Shown here piece by piece: positions 11,445 to 20,723 of a stretch of 64,000 nt of DNA; within the stretch, counting starts at the first letter, position 1; every line of letters starts with the position of its first letter. The DNA lies in assembly GCA_032433765.1 (NCBI GenBank), contig JAVIAB010000046.1:60228888-60292887 (forward strand), in the 5' to 3' direction. Source of the DNA: Megaustenia siamemsis (taxonomy: Eukaryota; Mollusca; Gastropoda; Stylommatophora; Ariophantidae). The notes under the pieces were generated by a model. The model did no database searches, was not told where the DNA came from, and saw only the letters and a list, made by a program, of their open reading frames with translations. The position numbers and the translations under genes are program-made.

Positions 11445-11630
11445 GTGTTGAGATACCTTTCTCATCACTTCTGCACTTTTTTGATTGTTGAACTCCTCAA
11501 AACTGCCAATGATTTATGTCTCCAGTTCATGAATCAAATCTTCAATATCTCTCACTTGGCACCCCATATGCACCATGTACTCATGGGAAATTTCAACCAT
11601 TGGTGTGTTTTTACAATGATTCCATAGTAT
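11445..11630 (+). pseudogene. Possible LINE endonuclease relic or weak exon candidate
   Basis: A short open stretch includes LLKTANDLCLQF and HHVLMGNFNHW. The latter resembles the endonuclease motif (I/L)MGDFN of LINEs with D changed to N, so a dead endonuclease fragment is my preferred reading. It is preceded by CCCCTCCTAG and followed by GTGTGT, so a host exon cannot be excluded. The rest of 11011-11685 shows nothing recognisable. Confidence 0.3.
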
Positions 11631-11685
11631 TCATGTCTGCCTTAACGATTCCTTAATAAAGTGCAAAAGCTTTTTTTTTTGACAA

Positions 11686-12078
11686 ATATCAGTTTGTCTT
11701 CAATATCAGTTTGTCTTCAATATCAGTTTGTCTTCAATGTCAGTTTGTCTTCAATATCAGTTTGTCTTCAATATCAGTTTGTCTTCAATATCAGTTTGTC
11801 TTCAATATCAGTTTGTCTTCAATGTCAGTTTGTCTTCAATATCAGTTTGTCTTCAATATCAGTTTGTCTTCAATGTCAGTTTGTCTTCAATATCAGTTTG
11901 TCTTCAATATCAGTTTGTCTTCAATATCAGTTTGTCTTCAATGTCAGTTTGTCTTCAATATCAGTTTGTCTTCAATATCAGTTTGTCTTCAATGTCAGTT
12001 TGTCTTCAATATCAGTTTGTCTTCAATATCAGTTTGTCTTCAATGTCAGTTTGTCTTCAATATCAGTTTGTCTTCAAT
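11686..12078. repeat. 17-bp tandem array, about 23 copies
   Basis: The unit is ATCAGTTTGTCTTCAAT, alternating with a GTCAG variant. Because 17 is not a multiple of three and no phase makes a stop, all three plus-strand frames stay open and read the same 17-residue peptide repeat. I regard these frames as non-coding. 12079-12704 holds nothing I can name. Confidence 0.97.
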
Positions 12079-12704
12079 GCTAACTTCTATGGTTGCATTG
12101 ATTGAGGAGATAGAAATTTGTATCAGAATTGCAAAAATAGCAGTGGTTTCCAAAAACTTTGAGAAATATTGAAGTAAGAATTCCTAAACAGAAGATTAAA
12201 GCTTAGGCTTTTATCATCAGATGTACTGTCTCCCTTTACCTGTGCATTAGAGAGCTGGAAAACAAGGAAAGAAATAGAAAATTAATTAATTTCATTTGAA
12301 AACAAATGTCCCATGAATATACTTTGTATGATGTGGATTTGAAGGCTAACGTAGAGGTCAGAGAAATGGCTATGGAACCAAGTAAACAAGAAAAGAAGAT
12401 GGGCATAAGTCAGCAATGAAGTGAAAAGAGATAAAAGGATAATCACAAAACAAGTCCACAAAGGGAAAAAAGTAAGGAAAAAAAAAAGAGGTCAATCTAG
12501 GGGAAAAGCAGTGATGAGAAGCAATGATAACTCCCTTGTTAAGATTGAGAATAGGGGTTTGTGGCAAGACACACTGTGGTGTCTGATGGACTGAAAATTA
12601 ACAGCACTGAATCATTAGGCTTATAGTTTTTTTTTGTTCTGTCCTATGGACCGTCTTCAACTCAAAACAAATTAACCTAATTCTATAGTGCCAATTTGTG
12701 TTCC

Positions 12705-14430
12705 TTTCCTCCACCATTTAATTTCTTTCCTCAATATTTCTTCATCATTTGATTTCTTTCCTCAATATTCCTCCAGCATTTGATTTCTTTCCTCAATATT
12801 CCTCCAGCATTTGATTTCTTTCCTCAATATTCCTCCAGCATTTGATTTCTTTCCTCAATATTTCTTCATCATTTGATTTCTTTCCTCAATATTCCTCCAC
12901 CATTTAATTTCTTTCCTCAATATTTCTTCATCATTTGATTGCTTTCCTCAATATTCCTCCAGCATTTGATTTCTTTCCTCAATATTCCTCCAGCATTTGA
13001 TTTCTTTCCTCAATATTCCTCCAGCATTTGATTTCTTTCCTCAATATTCCTCCAGCATTTGATTTCTTTCCTCAATATTTCTTCATCATTTGATTTCTTT
13101 CCTCAATATTCCTCCAGCATTTGATTTCTTTCCTCAATATTCCTCCACCATTTAATTTCTTTCCTCAATATTTCTTCATCATTTGATTTCTTTCCTCAAT
13201 ATTCCTCCAGCATTTGATTTCTTTCCTCAATATTCCTCCAGCATTTGATTTCTTTCCTCAATATTCCTCCAGCATTTGATTTCTTTCCTCAATATTTCTT
13301 CATCATTTGATTTCTTTCCTCAATATTCCTCCAGCATTTGATTTCTTTCCTCAATATTCCTCCACCATTTAATTTCTTTCCTCAATATTTCTTCATCATT
13401 TGATTTCTTTCCTCAATATTCCTCCAGCATTTGATTTCTTTCCTCAATATTCCTCCAGCATTTGATTTCTTTCCTCAATATTCCTCCAGCATTTGATTTC
13501 TTTCCTCAATATTCCTCCAGCATTTGATTTCTTTCCTCTATATTCCTTCATCATTTGATTCCAAACCTCAATATTCCTCCACCATTTGATTTCTTTCCTC
13601 AATATTCCTTCATCATTTGATTCCAAACCTCAATATTCCTCCAGCATTTGATTTCTTTCCTCAATATTCCTTCATCATTTGATTCCAAACCTCAATATTC
13701 CTCCAGCATTTGATTTCTTTCCTCAATATTCCTCCAGCATTTGATTTCTTTCCTCAATATTCCTCCAGCATTTGATTCCAAACCTCAATATTCCTCCACC
13801 ATTTGATTTCTTTCCTCAATATTCCTCCGGCATTTGATTTCTTTCCTCAATATTCCTCCACCATTTGATTCCAAACCTCAATATTCTTCCACCATTCGAT
13901 TTATTTCCTCAATATTCTACCGCCATTTGATTTCTTTCCTCAATATTCCTCCAGCATTTGATTTTTTTCCTCAATATTCCTCCAGCATTTGATTTATTTC
14001 CTCAATATTCCTCCAGCATTTGATTTTTTTCCTCAATATTCCTCCATCATTTGTTTTTTTTCCTCAATATTCCTCCAGCATTTGATTTATTTCCTCAATA
14101 TTCCTCCAGCATTTGATTTTTTTCCTCAATATTCCTCCATCATTTGATTTTTTTCCTCAATATTCCTCCAGCATTTGATTTATTTCCTCAATATTCCTCC
14201 AGCATTTGATTTATTTCCTCAATATTCCTCCAGCATTTGATTTTTTTCCTCAATATTCCTCCATCATTTGATTATTTTCCTCAATATTCCTCCAGCATTT
14301 GATTTATTTCCTCAATATTCCTCCAGCATTTGATTTATTTCCTCAATATTCCTCCAGCATTTGATTTATTTCCTCAATATTCCTCCATCATTTGATTATT
14401 TTCCTCAATATTCCTCCATCATTTGATTTC
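12705..14430. repeat. 31-bp tandem array, about 55 copies
   Basis: The unit signature is CATTTGATTTCTTTCCTCAA followed by TATTCCTCCAG. Variants are zoned: TTCTTCATC units in the left half, GATTCCAAACC units at 13557-13880, and TTTATTT or TTTTTTT units on the right. This pattern suggests successive block amplification. It is unrelated in sequence to the 31-bp array at 8-11 kb. Confidence 0.96.
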
Positions 14431-14489
14431 TTTCTCTAAAAGAAGAAACCCTTATGGTTTATGTATAATATATTGTTAGGGCAAAGTTC

Positions 14490-14712
14490 CCTCCCTTGTC
14501 ATGCACTAGGTATATGGGAAATATGTTGTCAGTGCCCATATTTTTAGGTCATGTGGTCAGTACCACATCAGACCACCTTTACTTCCAACAAAAATCTCTG
14601 ACATCCATTATTAGAAGCTGGGTAAACACTGGAACCTTGTCAATCCAAATAATATACCATTTCTGGGCCTTTCTAAACAGGAAGTGAGCACATTAACCAC
14701 TCAGCCCCAAAG
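14490..14712 (-). mobile_element. Degraded second copy of the tRNA-SINE
   Basis: It is colinear with the SINE at 2915-3178: GGGAAATATG, then ATGTGGTCAGTA, then TTTACTTCC, then AGCTGGGTAAACACTGGAA, then TTAACCACTCAGCCCC as the antisense A-box end. The B box is mutated beyond recognition, so this copy is older. No clear target-site duplication remains. Confidence 0.75.
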
Positions 14713-14984
14713 GCACATATATTGTTTGTACTTAATATGAGAAGTATTTTGTGAGCATTGACAGTCATCAGATTACCTTCAGTACACATGAGATAACTAC
14801 AAAAGTTCTCTTTATTATCTCCCAGCATGCAGCGATGACCCCATTTAATTGACATTCTCTAAATCTATGCTTCTTTCTGGCTTTTAAAAGACATGTGTGG
14901 ACTAGAGTTCATTGAGATAAATTATTAGACCAATGTAAGGAAATCTTACTGGAACATAATATAGCTTTCTATGTTGATTCAGGC

Positions 14985-15645
14985 TTCCTGTAAATATGGT
15001 GGATAGATGGCAGGAACCATTGAGGCTCTGTCTGAAAAGCGTACCTTGTTGCAGTTTCCTCATATTCCAAGTTCGGCTTGTTGCCAGAGCTACTGAGTTT
15101 AGTGCTCTGTGCACATCGGGAGCTGTGTTTTTATACGGATCATGTTTCGATATTCTGATTGCTAATGATGAATGATGATATCGTATGACAAAGGACAGTT
15201 CAGTTGCATTCACTTTCGGTGTGGCTATGCCTTATGTCTTTGACATGTGCTGTAGCTGCCTTTCTTTGTTTGGATCCTTCAATGTGTGACCTTTAAGTTC
15301 TCTAAGCTTGTGTGATCTTTAGAATATTTGTTTGAATCCTTTAACTACACTGTTGAAATATTTAATTTATCAATATTACTGTAAAGGACAAAACGTGTGA
15401 ATCTTCACAATGTCAACAATAGACGATGAACACCATGAATATTAGAAGCACTAGGAAACACAACAGCAGCAGAAGAGTCAAAGACCGCAAATTATATCTC
15501 CCCTCGACGCTGAAAGACAAATGAGGAAGGAAAGAAGAATGAGATGAGATGTTAATTTGGATGATTCCACTGGCATGGGCAGTTGAGCAATTTAGTATTT
15601 TAATTTGTTTGCAGCGATACCGTGACCATTGACTAACTATAACTA
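14985..15645 (+). repeat. Dispersed repeat 'R1', interrupted by a LINE tail
   Basis: 14985-15240 and 15545-15645 match successive parts of a longer copy at 49745-50110 (shared GTTGCAGTTTCCTCATA, GATCATGTTTCGATATTC, ATGAATGATGATATCGTATG, GGATGATTCCACTGGCA). An inverted copy lies at 34440-34700. 15433-15540 between the two parts is a tail-B LINE fragment (TATTAGAAGCACTAGGAAAC to GAGGAAGGAAAGAAG). I cannot assign R1 to a known family. 14713-14984 holds nothing recognisable. Confidence 0.7.
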
Positions 15646-16956
15646 CAACTATGTTGATTCACCTCTGGGGATTGTTACTAAAACTGTGATGAGTGTATTT
15701 TCCCTTTGATAAAGTTAAATCATATTATAGTTGACAAAGGGAAATGTGAATAAATATAACAGGAACCTGATGTTCTTGTGGAGCTCACATCAATCATAGT
15801 TTGTGCATTATAAGTTCTACAAAACTCAACAGAAGAAAATGTTTCATTATTATATCATTAATATATTTTGTATGTGCTGGAAATATAAACTTTTTTGCTT
15901 ATATAAATATATTTATTATTGTAATCATTGTAAATTATAGAGGAATATTATAATTTTAATATAATCTATAAGTAAAGCTGCTTGCACAGAACACAGAACA
16001 GCGACAAATGGCGAGATTTGATAAAATATCTTTACAAGAATTTAAAACTGCTAGAATAAAAATTTAGATAAGAGAAGCCGGCTACAGCTCAAAAGGTCAA
16101 TAGAGAGATAGAATCATTGTATTTACGTCCATTTGATTGAACCCCTTCTCTACCAGACTTTGAAATGAAAAATTACCACCCAGTACCAGACAAAAAAATG
16201 AGGGCAATAATAGGTGCTCTTTAGAGAGGCATATCATGGGATCGACATTACATATACTTGATTTATATACTTTTTAGCACGATAGATAAGGACATTGAAT
16301 ACGTCAACATTAAATGTGTGTGTGATGATGTATAAATAAGTCAACGAAAAGAGATGTCATTTTTTTTTTTTTCATTTTTTCTAAAGAAAGAAAATGTGAA
16401 AATCTGTAGCTAGTTGCCCTGATGTATTTTACTGAGGTCAAAAAAATGTCACAGCAACAGAAAAATATAACAAAATCAAAATATATCTCACAATTGACCA
16501 GCTTTATTGACTACTGTATTTATTACATTGTTATTCCAAGTATTTCAGTTTTGCGTGGTACTATTCACAGCAGGGAACCACTTTCCACCCAGTCCTTTTA
16601 TTATGAAAACAGGTGGAGTCTGAAAATTACTATTTGTTACATTTTCCTGAAAATGGCCTAAAACGCTAGAAGAAAACCAATTTAAGGGAAGCAAGTGAAA
16701 AAAATCACAGCAATAATTATTGGTTACATCCCTTATAAGGTAAACTATGAGTTTTTTAGTAGAGAATGCATATAATCATCGGTAGTAGATGGTAACATTT
16801 CTCTATGGACAAAAACAGTTGTCAGCAGAAATGAACGGGTGAAAGACATACCTTTTTATTGTGTGTACAAACTCATGAGACATATGTTTTCTGTGTTTCC
16901 AGGAATTTATAATAAATGTGCAGTAACAAGTAATGTATTGTTTGTTTTCTTTCTAG
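15646..16956. other. Intergenic or intronic AT-rich sequence
   Basis: There is no supported gene in this stretch. It is AT-rich with homopolymer T runs near 16360 and a fragment of the 110-bp dispersed repeat at 16075-16115. If the exon at 16957 is real, the end of this stretch is its upstream intron. Confidence 0.5.
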
Positions 16957-17058
16957 TCGGACATGGTGCATGCTGTTTCTTCTCCCATTAAGCTCCCTGA
17001 GGGTGATGGGTCATCAACAAACACTTGTTTACTTCCATTCAATTTTGATCCACTATAA
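16957..17058 (+). CDS. Candidate terminal coding exon of an unidentified host gene
   Basis: A strong acceptor (TGTTTGTTTTCTTTCTAG) is followed at once by 33 codons and a TAA. The peptide begins SDMVHAVSSPIKLPEGDG and ends CLLPFNFDPL. It enters at phase 0 if the first codon is TCG, which is compatible with the phase-0 donor of the candidate exon at 3890-4039. The acidic, Ser/Thr-rich composition would suit a flexible protein tail. I do not recognise the family, and no other convincing exons were found between the two. It could be a chance open stretch behind a pyrimidine tract. Confidence 0.4.
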   Translation, partial: SDMVHAVSSPIKLPEGDGSSTNTCLLPFNFDPL

Positions 17059-17127
17059 TCTTCCCTTCTCCTGCCAACTATCACATTACAAGCTCTGGTC
17101 TATAGATTTACCAGTGAAACCAAATCC

Positions 17128-17340
17128 ATTCTATCTATTGTCCTTTCGAGCTGAAGACGCACATAGGGCAGAACCACAATCTCAAAAAACAGAAACCTTG
17201 CGTGCCAAAATGGCACATATTGCAGAGATCACTGCTTCTAAAATCTATGGTTCTGTTTCCATAACAATGCTTTTTACAATGACAGCTTGTCAAGCCATCG
17301 ATCAATCTCCTTAATCACCTCTTACGACATGCGAGGAAGG
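17128..17340 (+). repeat. Dispersed 110-bp repeat copy plus extension
   Basis: It contains TCTATCTATTGTCCTTTCGAG and GCCAAAATGGCACATATTGC, the reverse of the copy at 4530-4645. Beyond 17250 it continues with unmatched sequence ending CACCTCTTACGACATGCGAG. The TCTATC run corresponds to the GATA tail of the other copy. Confidence 0.7.
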
Positions 17341-17362
17341 TCACAGTGTCACTATTCTTTAT

Positions 17363-17845
17363 TCACAAATCTGTTCCAACAGAAATATTCCTCTATGAAC
17401 TAACAAATCTGTTCCAACAGAAATATTCCTCTATGAACTAAAAAAAACTGTTACAACAGAAATATTCCTCTATGAACTAACAAATCTGTTCCAACAGAAA
17501 TATTCCTCTATGAACTAACAAATCTGTTCCAACAGAAATATTCCTCTATGAACTAACAAATCTGTTCCAACAGAAATATTCCTCTATGAACTAACAAATC
17601 TGTTCCAACAGAAATATTCCTCTATGAACTAACAAATCTGTTCCAACAGAAATATTCCTCTATGAACTAACAAATCTGTTCCAACAGAAATATTCCTCTA
17701 TGAACTTACAATTCTGTTCCAACAGAAATATTCCTCTATGAACTTACAATTTTGTTCCAACAGAAATATTCCTCTATGAACTAACAAATCTGTTCCAACA
17801 GAAATATTCCTCTATGAACTTACAATTCTGTTCCAACAGAAATAT
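17363..17845. repeat. 38-bp tandem array, about 12 copies
   Basis: The unit signature is CTGTTCCAACAGAAATATTC with CTCTATGAACTAACAAAT. CTGTTCCAACAG within each unit is a short inverted repeat. The array is highly uniform, hence recent. 17846-18102 holds nothing recognisable. Confidence 0.96.
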
Positions 17846-18102
17846 ATTATTTGAATTTGATAAACTATACCCAAAATAATATTCCTGTATAATTTACAAT
17901 GAAACAACTATAACAATAGATAGTAAAATATTTTCTTTGATTTTACAAACATGTAGCAAGGAGTGTTATAATTTTGCAACAAATTGTATATGAGCTAAGA
18001 ATGGACACATACAAGCACAGCTGGGGAAGGTGCTTCCTAAATGGCAGCAACCTCCTGCACATATAATGCCTTCTTAAGTGTGAGTGAATGCTTCATTATT
18101 CG

Positions 18103-18815
18103 ATTATCATCATCATCATCAAGTGCCATCTCCACAACAAAGGTTGGGTACCATGGAGCGCCATTCTGCTCTGCCTCTTGCTTTAATGGTACTGGTTGTC
18201 ATATGCTGATTTGTCCATCTTTTGGTTTTACTCGTAAACATGTAGTCTTGGTCTGCCGCTGCCCCTTTTACCTTGAATTTTCCCTTCCAATATTACTTTC
18301 AATAAGCTGTTGTGTCTTAACATGCCCCAAATATTGCATTTGTCTTATTTGAATTGTGCTTAGTAGTTTTCTTTTCATTTTTAGTTGTTTTAAGACAAAT
18401 GGGTGTAGAGTTCTCTTTGCTGTATTTTATTATTACTGTTTGTTCCCAGTATAAATTACATATTAGTCGTATGTCCATGTTATCTAGATGTACCTCTTTT
18501 AGGCATTCTATAAGTTGTTTTTAGTGTATTCTATCAAAAGCTTTGGTGTAGTCTATGAAGCAGGCATAAATTGGTTTGTTTACTTCTGTGTACTTTTCAA
18601 TTAATGTTCTCATGCAGAATATGGCTTCTTTTTTCCCAATATTTTTCCTAAATCCAAATTGCTGCTCATCTAATTCAGTATTAATTTTATTCTGAATCCT
18701 TCCTTGTATAACTTTTAGCAAGATTTTTGTAATATGGCTCATTAGGCTTATTGTTCTAAAGTCACTGCATTCAACTGCACCATTCTTTTTAGGCAATGGA
18801 GTGAAATAATGGCAA
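18103..18815 (-). mobile_element. LINE 'family D' copy with internal deletion
   Basis: The minus strand encodes RT fingers (PKKNGAVECSDFRTISLMSH, then ELDEQQFGFRKN) and palm start (ACFIDYTKAFDRIH). At about 18395 it jumps to the C-terminal/3' region and ends in (ATG)n at 18108-18120. Compared with the longer copy at 58931-60917, about 640 bp holding the catalytic YADD and thumb are missing, and the 5' end is truncated near 18815. Confidence 0.85.
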
Positions 18816-18949
18816 GAATTTAAACTGTCCTCATTAAGATAGTAACTGATGGTCACAACTGAGTGGTGGATACAGAATTTCATTTGGTTTTTACAAAACT
18901 GTTTCTTTCCTTCCTCTTGTATCTTTCCATGTAAAAAATGTTAATTCTC

Positions 18950-19945
18950 ACTTTACTTAAGGCATCAGACATGATAATGTGATGCTGTCATAGAGCTCTT
19001 TTATCTGGGTTTATCTAGTATGTTTCAACAAATAAAACAGGGTTAACTACCTTATTGTGTGCTGTCATCAGATTTATTTAATATGTATAGTGAGCTTATT
19101 TTAAGATCCATAAAAGGCATGCCTGGAATAACAATTGGAGGTCATAATTTAAATAATCTAAGGTATGCTGATGATACAGTCTTAATCGCTAAGATTGAAA
19201 ATAAGTTACAAGAAATGTCATCATTATAGTGAAGGAAAGCAAAAAATAAAGGTCTCAGCCTTAATAGCAAAAAGAGTAATGGTAGCAACAAAGAAAATAA
19301 CATCACCGCAATGCACAATAAAGACAAGTGGAACAATATTAAAACAGGTAAATGAATTTAGATATTTGGGAACTTTGTTAACCTCAGACGGAAGGTGTAC
19401 AAAAGAGGTGAGATGCAGAATGGCTCAGGCAAAAGCAGCTTTCCAAAAAATGAGGAAGATACTATGCAATCCATTTCTGATAATAGAAACAAGAAAAAGA
19501 GTTCGTAAATGTTACGTAGAGCCAGTCTTAACATATGGATGCGAAGCATTGACAATGGGACAACAGACAAGAAAATCACTGGCGTCTGTAGAAATATGGT
19601 TTTACAGAAGAATGTTGAGAATACCATGGACAGCTAAGAAGAGTAATGAAAATGTTCTAAAAGAAGTCAAAGCAAAAAAGGAGCTAATTTCCAATATTAG
19701 GAAGAAACAATCATCATTTTTTGGCCATGTAATGAGAAGAGAACAACTTGAATATATTGTAACAACTGGGAAAATTGAGGGGTGAAGAGATAGAGGGAAG
19801 CAAAGAGAAAAAATAACAGATAGCTTGAGAGAATGGCTTGGCAGAAGGTCAACAACAGAAATGATAAAGAATGTTGAGATCGAAAGTTGTGGAGAGACAT
19901 GATCACCTACGCCAGTAGGCCCTGTACTTGATGATGATGATATAT
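18950..19945 (+). mobile_element. LINE family C copy, C-terminal half, partly open
   Basis: It starts in the RT palm (KA, then RHDNVM), passes NNLRYADDTVLIAK near 19145-19190, then has an open frame of 196 codons (19195-19785). That frame holds FRYLGTLLTSDGRC, CYVEPVLTYGCEAL, YRRMLRIPWTAKKSNENV and FFGHVMRREQLEY. It ends in (GAT)n near 19945. A stop at 19786 and earlier stops make it dead. 19946-20084 shows nothing recognisable. Confidence 0.88.
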
Positions 19946-20084
19946 ATATTCTTTGCAAAATATTTGTGAAGAAATGTTATAATCAATCATATAAATGCTG
20001 CATGGTAATGTCAGTTAAATTATGAGTTGCAACATGTAGGCTATATATATTTAGTTGATAAAAACAATCATCACCAGGGACATC

Positions 20085-20150
20085 TAAACCTTCTATCTCT
20101 ATTTACTGTCCTTTTGAGCCAAAGATGGCACACAGGGCAGAAATTCTAGA
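20085..20150 (+). repeat. Partial copy of the 110-bp dispersed repeat
   Basis: CTTCTATCTCTATTTACTGT followed by CCTTTTGAGCCAAAGATGGC and CACAGGGCAGAA matches the first half of the copy at 17128. It runs straight into the 47-bp array. Confidence 0.65.
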
Positions 20151-20154
20151 CTCT

Positions 20155-20585
20155 TGTGTCTGACAGTCTTTCAGCTGTCAGACCTTGCACAGGGTCTGCC
20201 TTGTGTCTGACAGTCTTTCAGCTGTCAGACCTTACACAGGGTCTGCCTTGTGTCTGACAGTCTTTCAGCTGTCAGACCTTACACAGGGTCTGCCTTGTGT
20301 CTGACAGTCTTTCAGCTGTCAGACCTTACACAGGGTCTGCCTTGTGTCTGACAGTCTTTCAGCTGTCAGACCTTGCACAGGGTCTGCCTTGTGTCTGACA
20401 GTCTTTCAGCTGTCAGACCTTACACAGGGTCTGCCTTGTGTCTGACAGTCTTTCAGCTGTCAGACCTTACACAGGGTCTGCCTTGTGTCTGACAGTCTTT
20501 CAGCTGTCAGACCTTGCACAGGGTGTGCCTTGTGTCTGACAGTCTTTCAGCTGTCAGACCTTGCACAGGATCTGCCTAGTGTCTC
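20155..20585. repeat. 47-bp tandem array, about 9 copies, hairpin-bearing monomer
   Basis: Each unit holds the inverted repeat CTGACAG, TCTTTCAG spacer, CTGTCAG, then ACCTT(A/G)CACAGGGTCTGCC. Units are nearly identical. The spaced, palindromic look might suggest a CRISPR array, but the units are contiguous with no unique spacers. Confidence 0.95.
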
Positions 20586-20589
20586 ACCT

Positions 20590-20723
20590 TACAGTTCTGT
20601 TTGGACGTGATGCTCAATCTCGGTTAGGAAGCTGACGCCTGCTGTTGTTGCATCTCGCTTTAATGATCTTTTTAATGTTTCTTTAGGTCGGCTTTTTTTC
20701 TTTTACACTCTAGTTCCCAACCT
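20590..20723 (-). mobile_element. LINE C-terminal/3' segment adjoining the 48-bp array
   Basis: On the minus strand the array runs straight into RISKQALRLGTRV, KKKSRPKETLKRSLKRD and TTAGVS. This follows the same order as the LINE at 47058-49320 (GHTLRKPTESITQQAL, then RGRPRNSWRRQIEAE). It is therefore a LINE C-terminus with one stop. Confidence 0.75.

Noticed and set aside
12085..12172. A short coding end (LTSMVALIEEIEICIRIAKI) before a GTAAGA donor
   Set aside because: The only open frame stops ten bases before the donor, and its upstream codons come from the 17-bp array.
20155..20585. A CRISPR-like array of palindromic repeats
   Set aside because: There are no unique spacers between units, the DNA is eukaryotic, and no cas genes are present.
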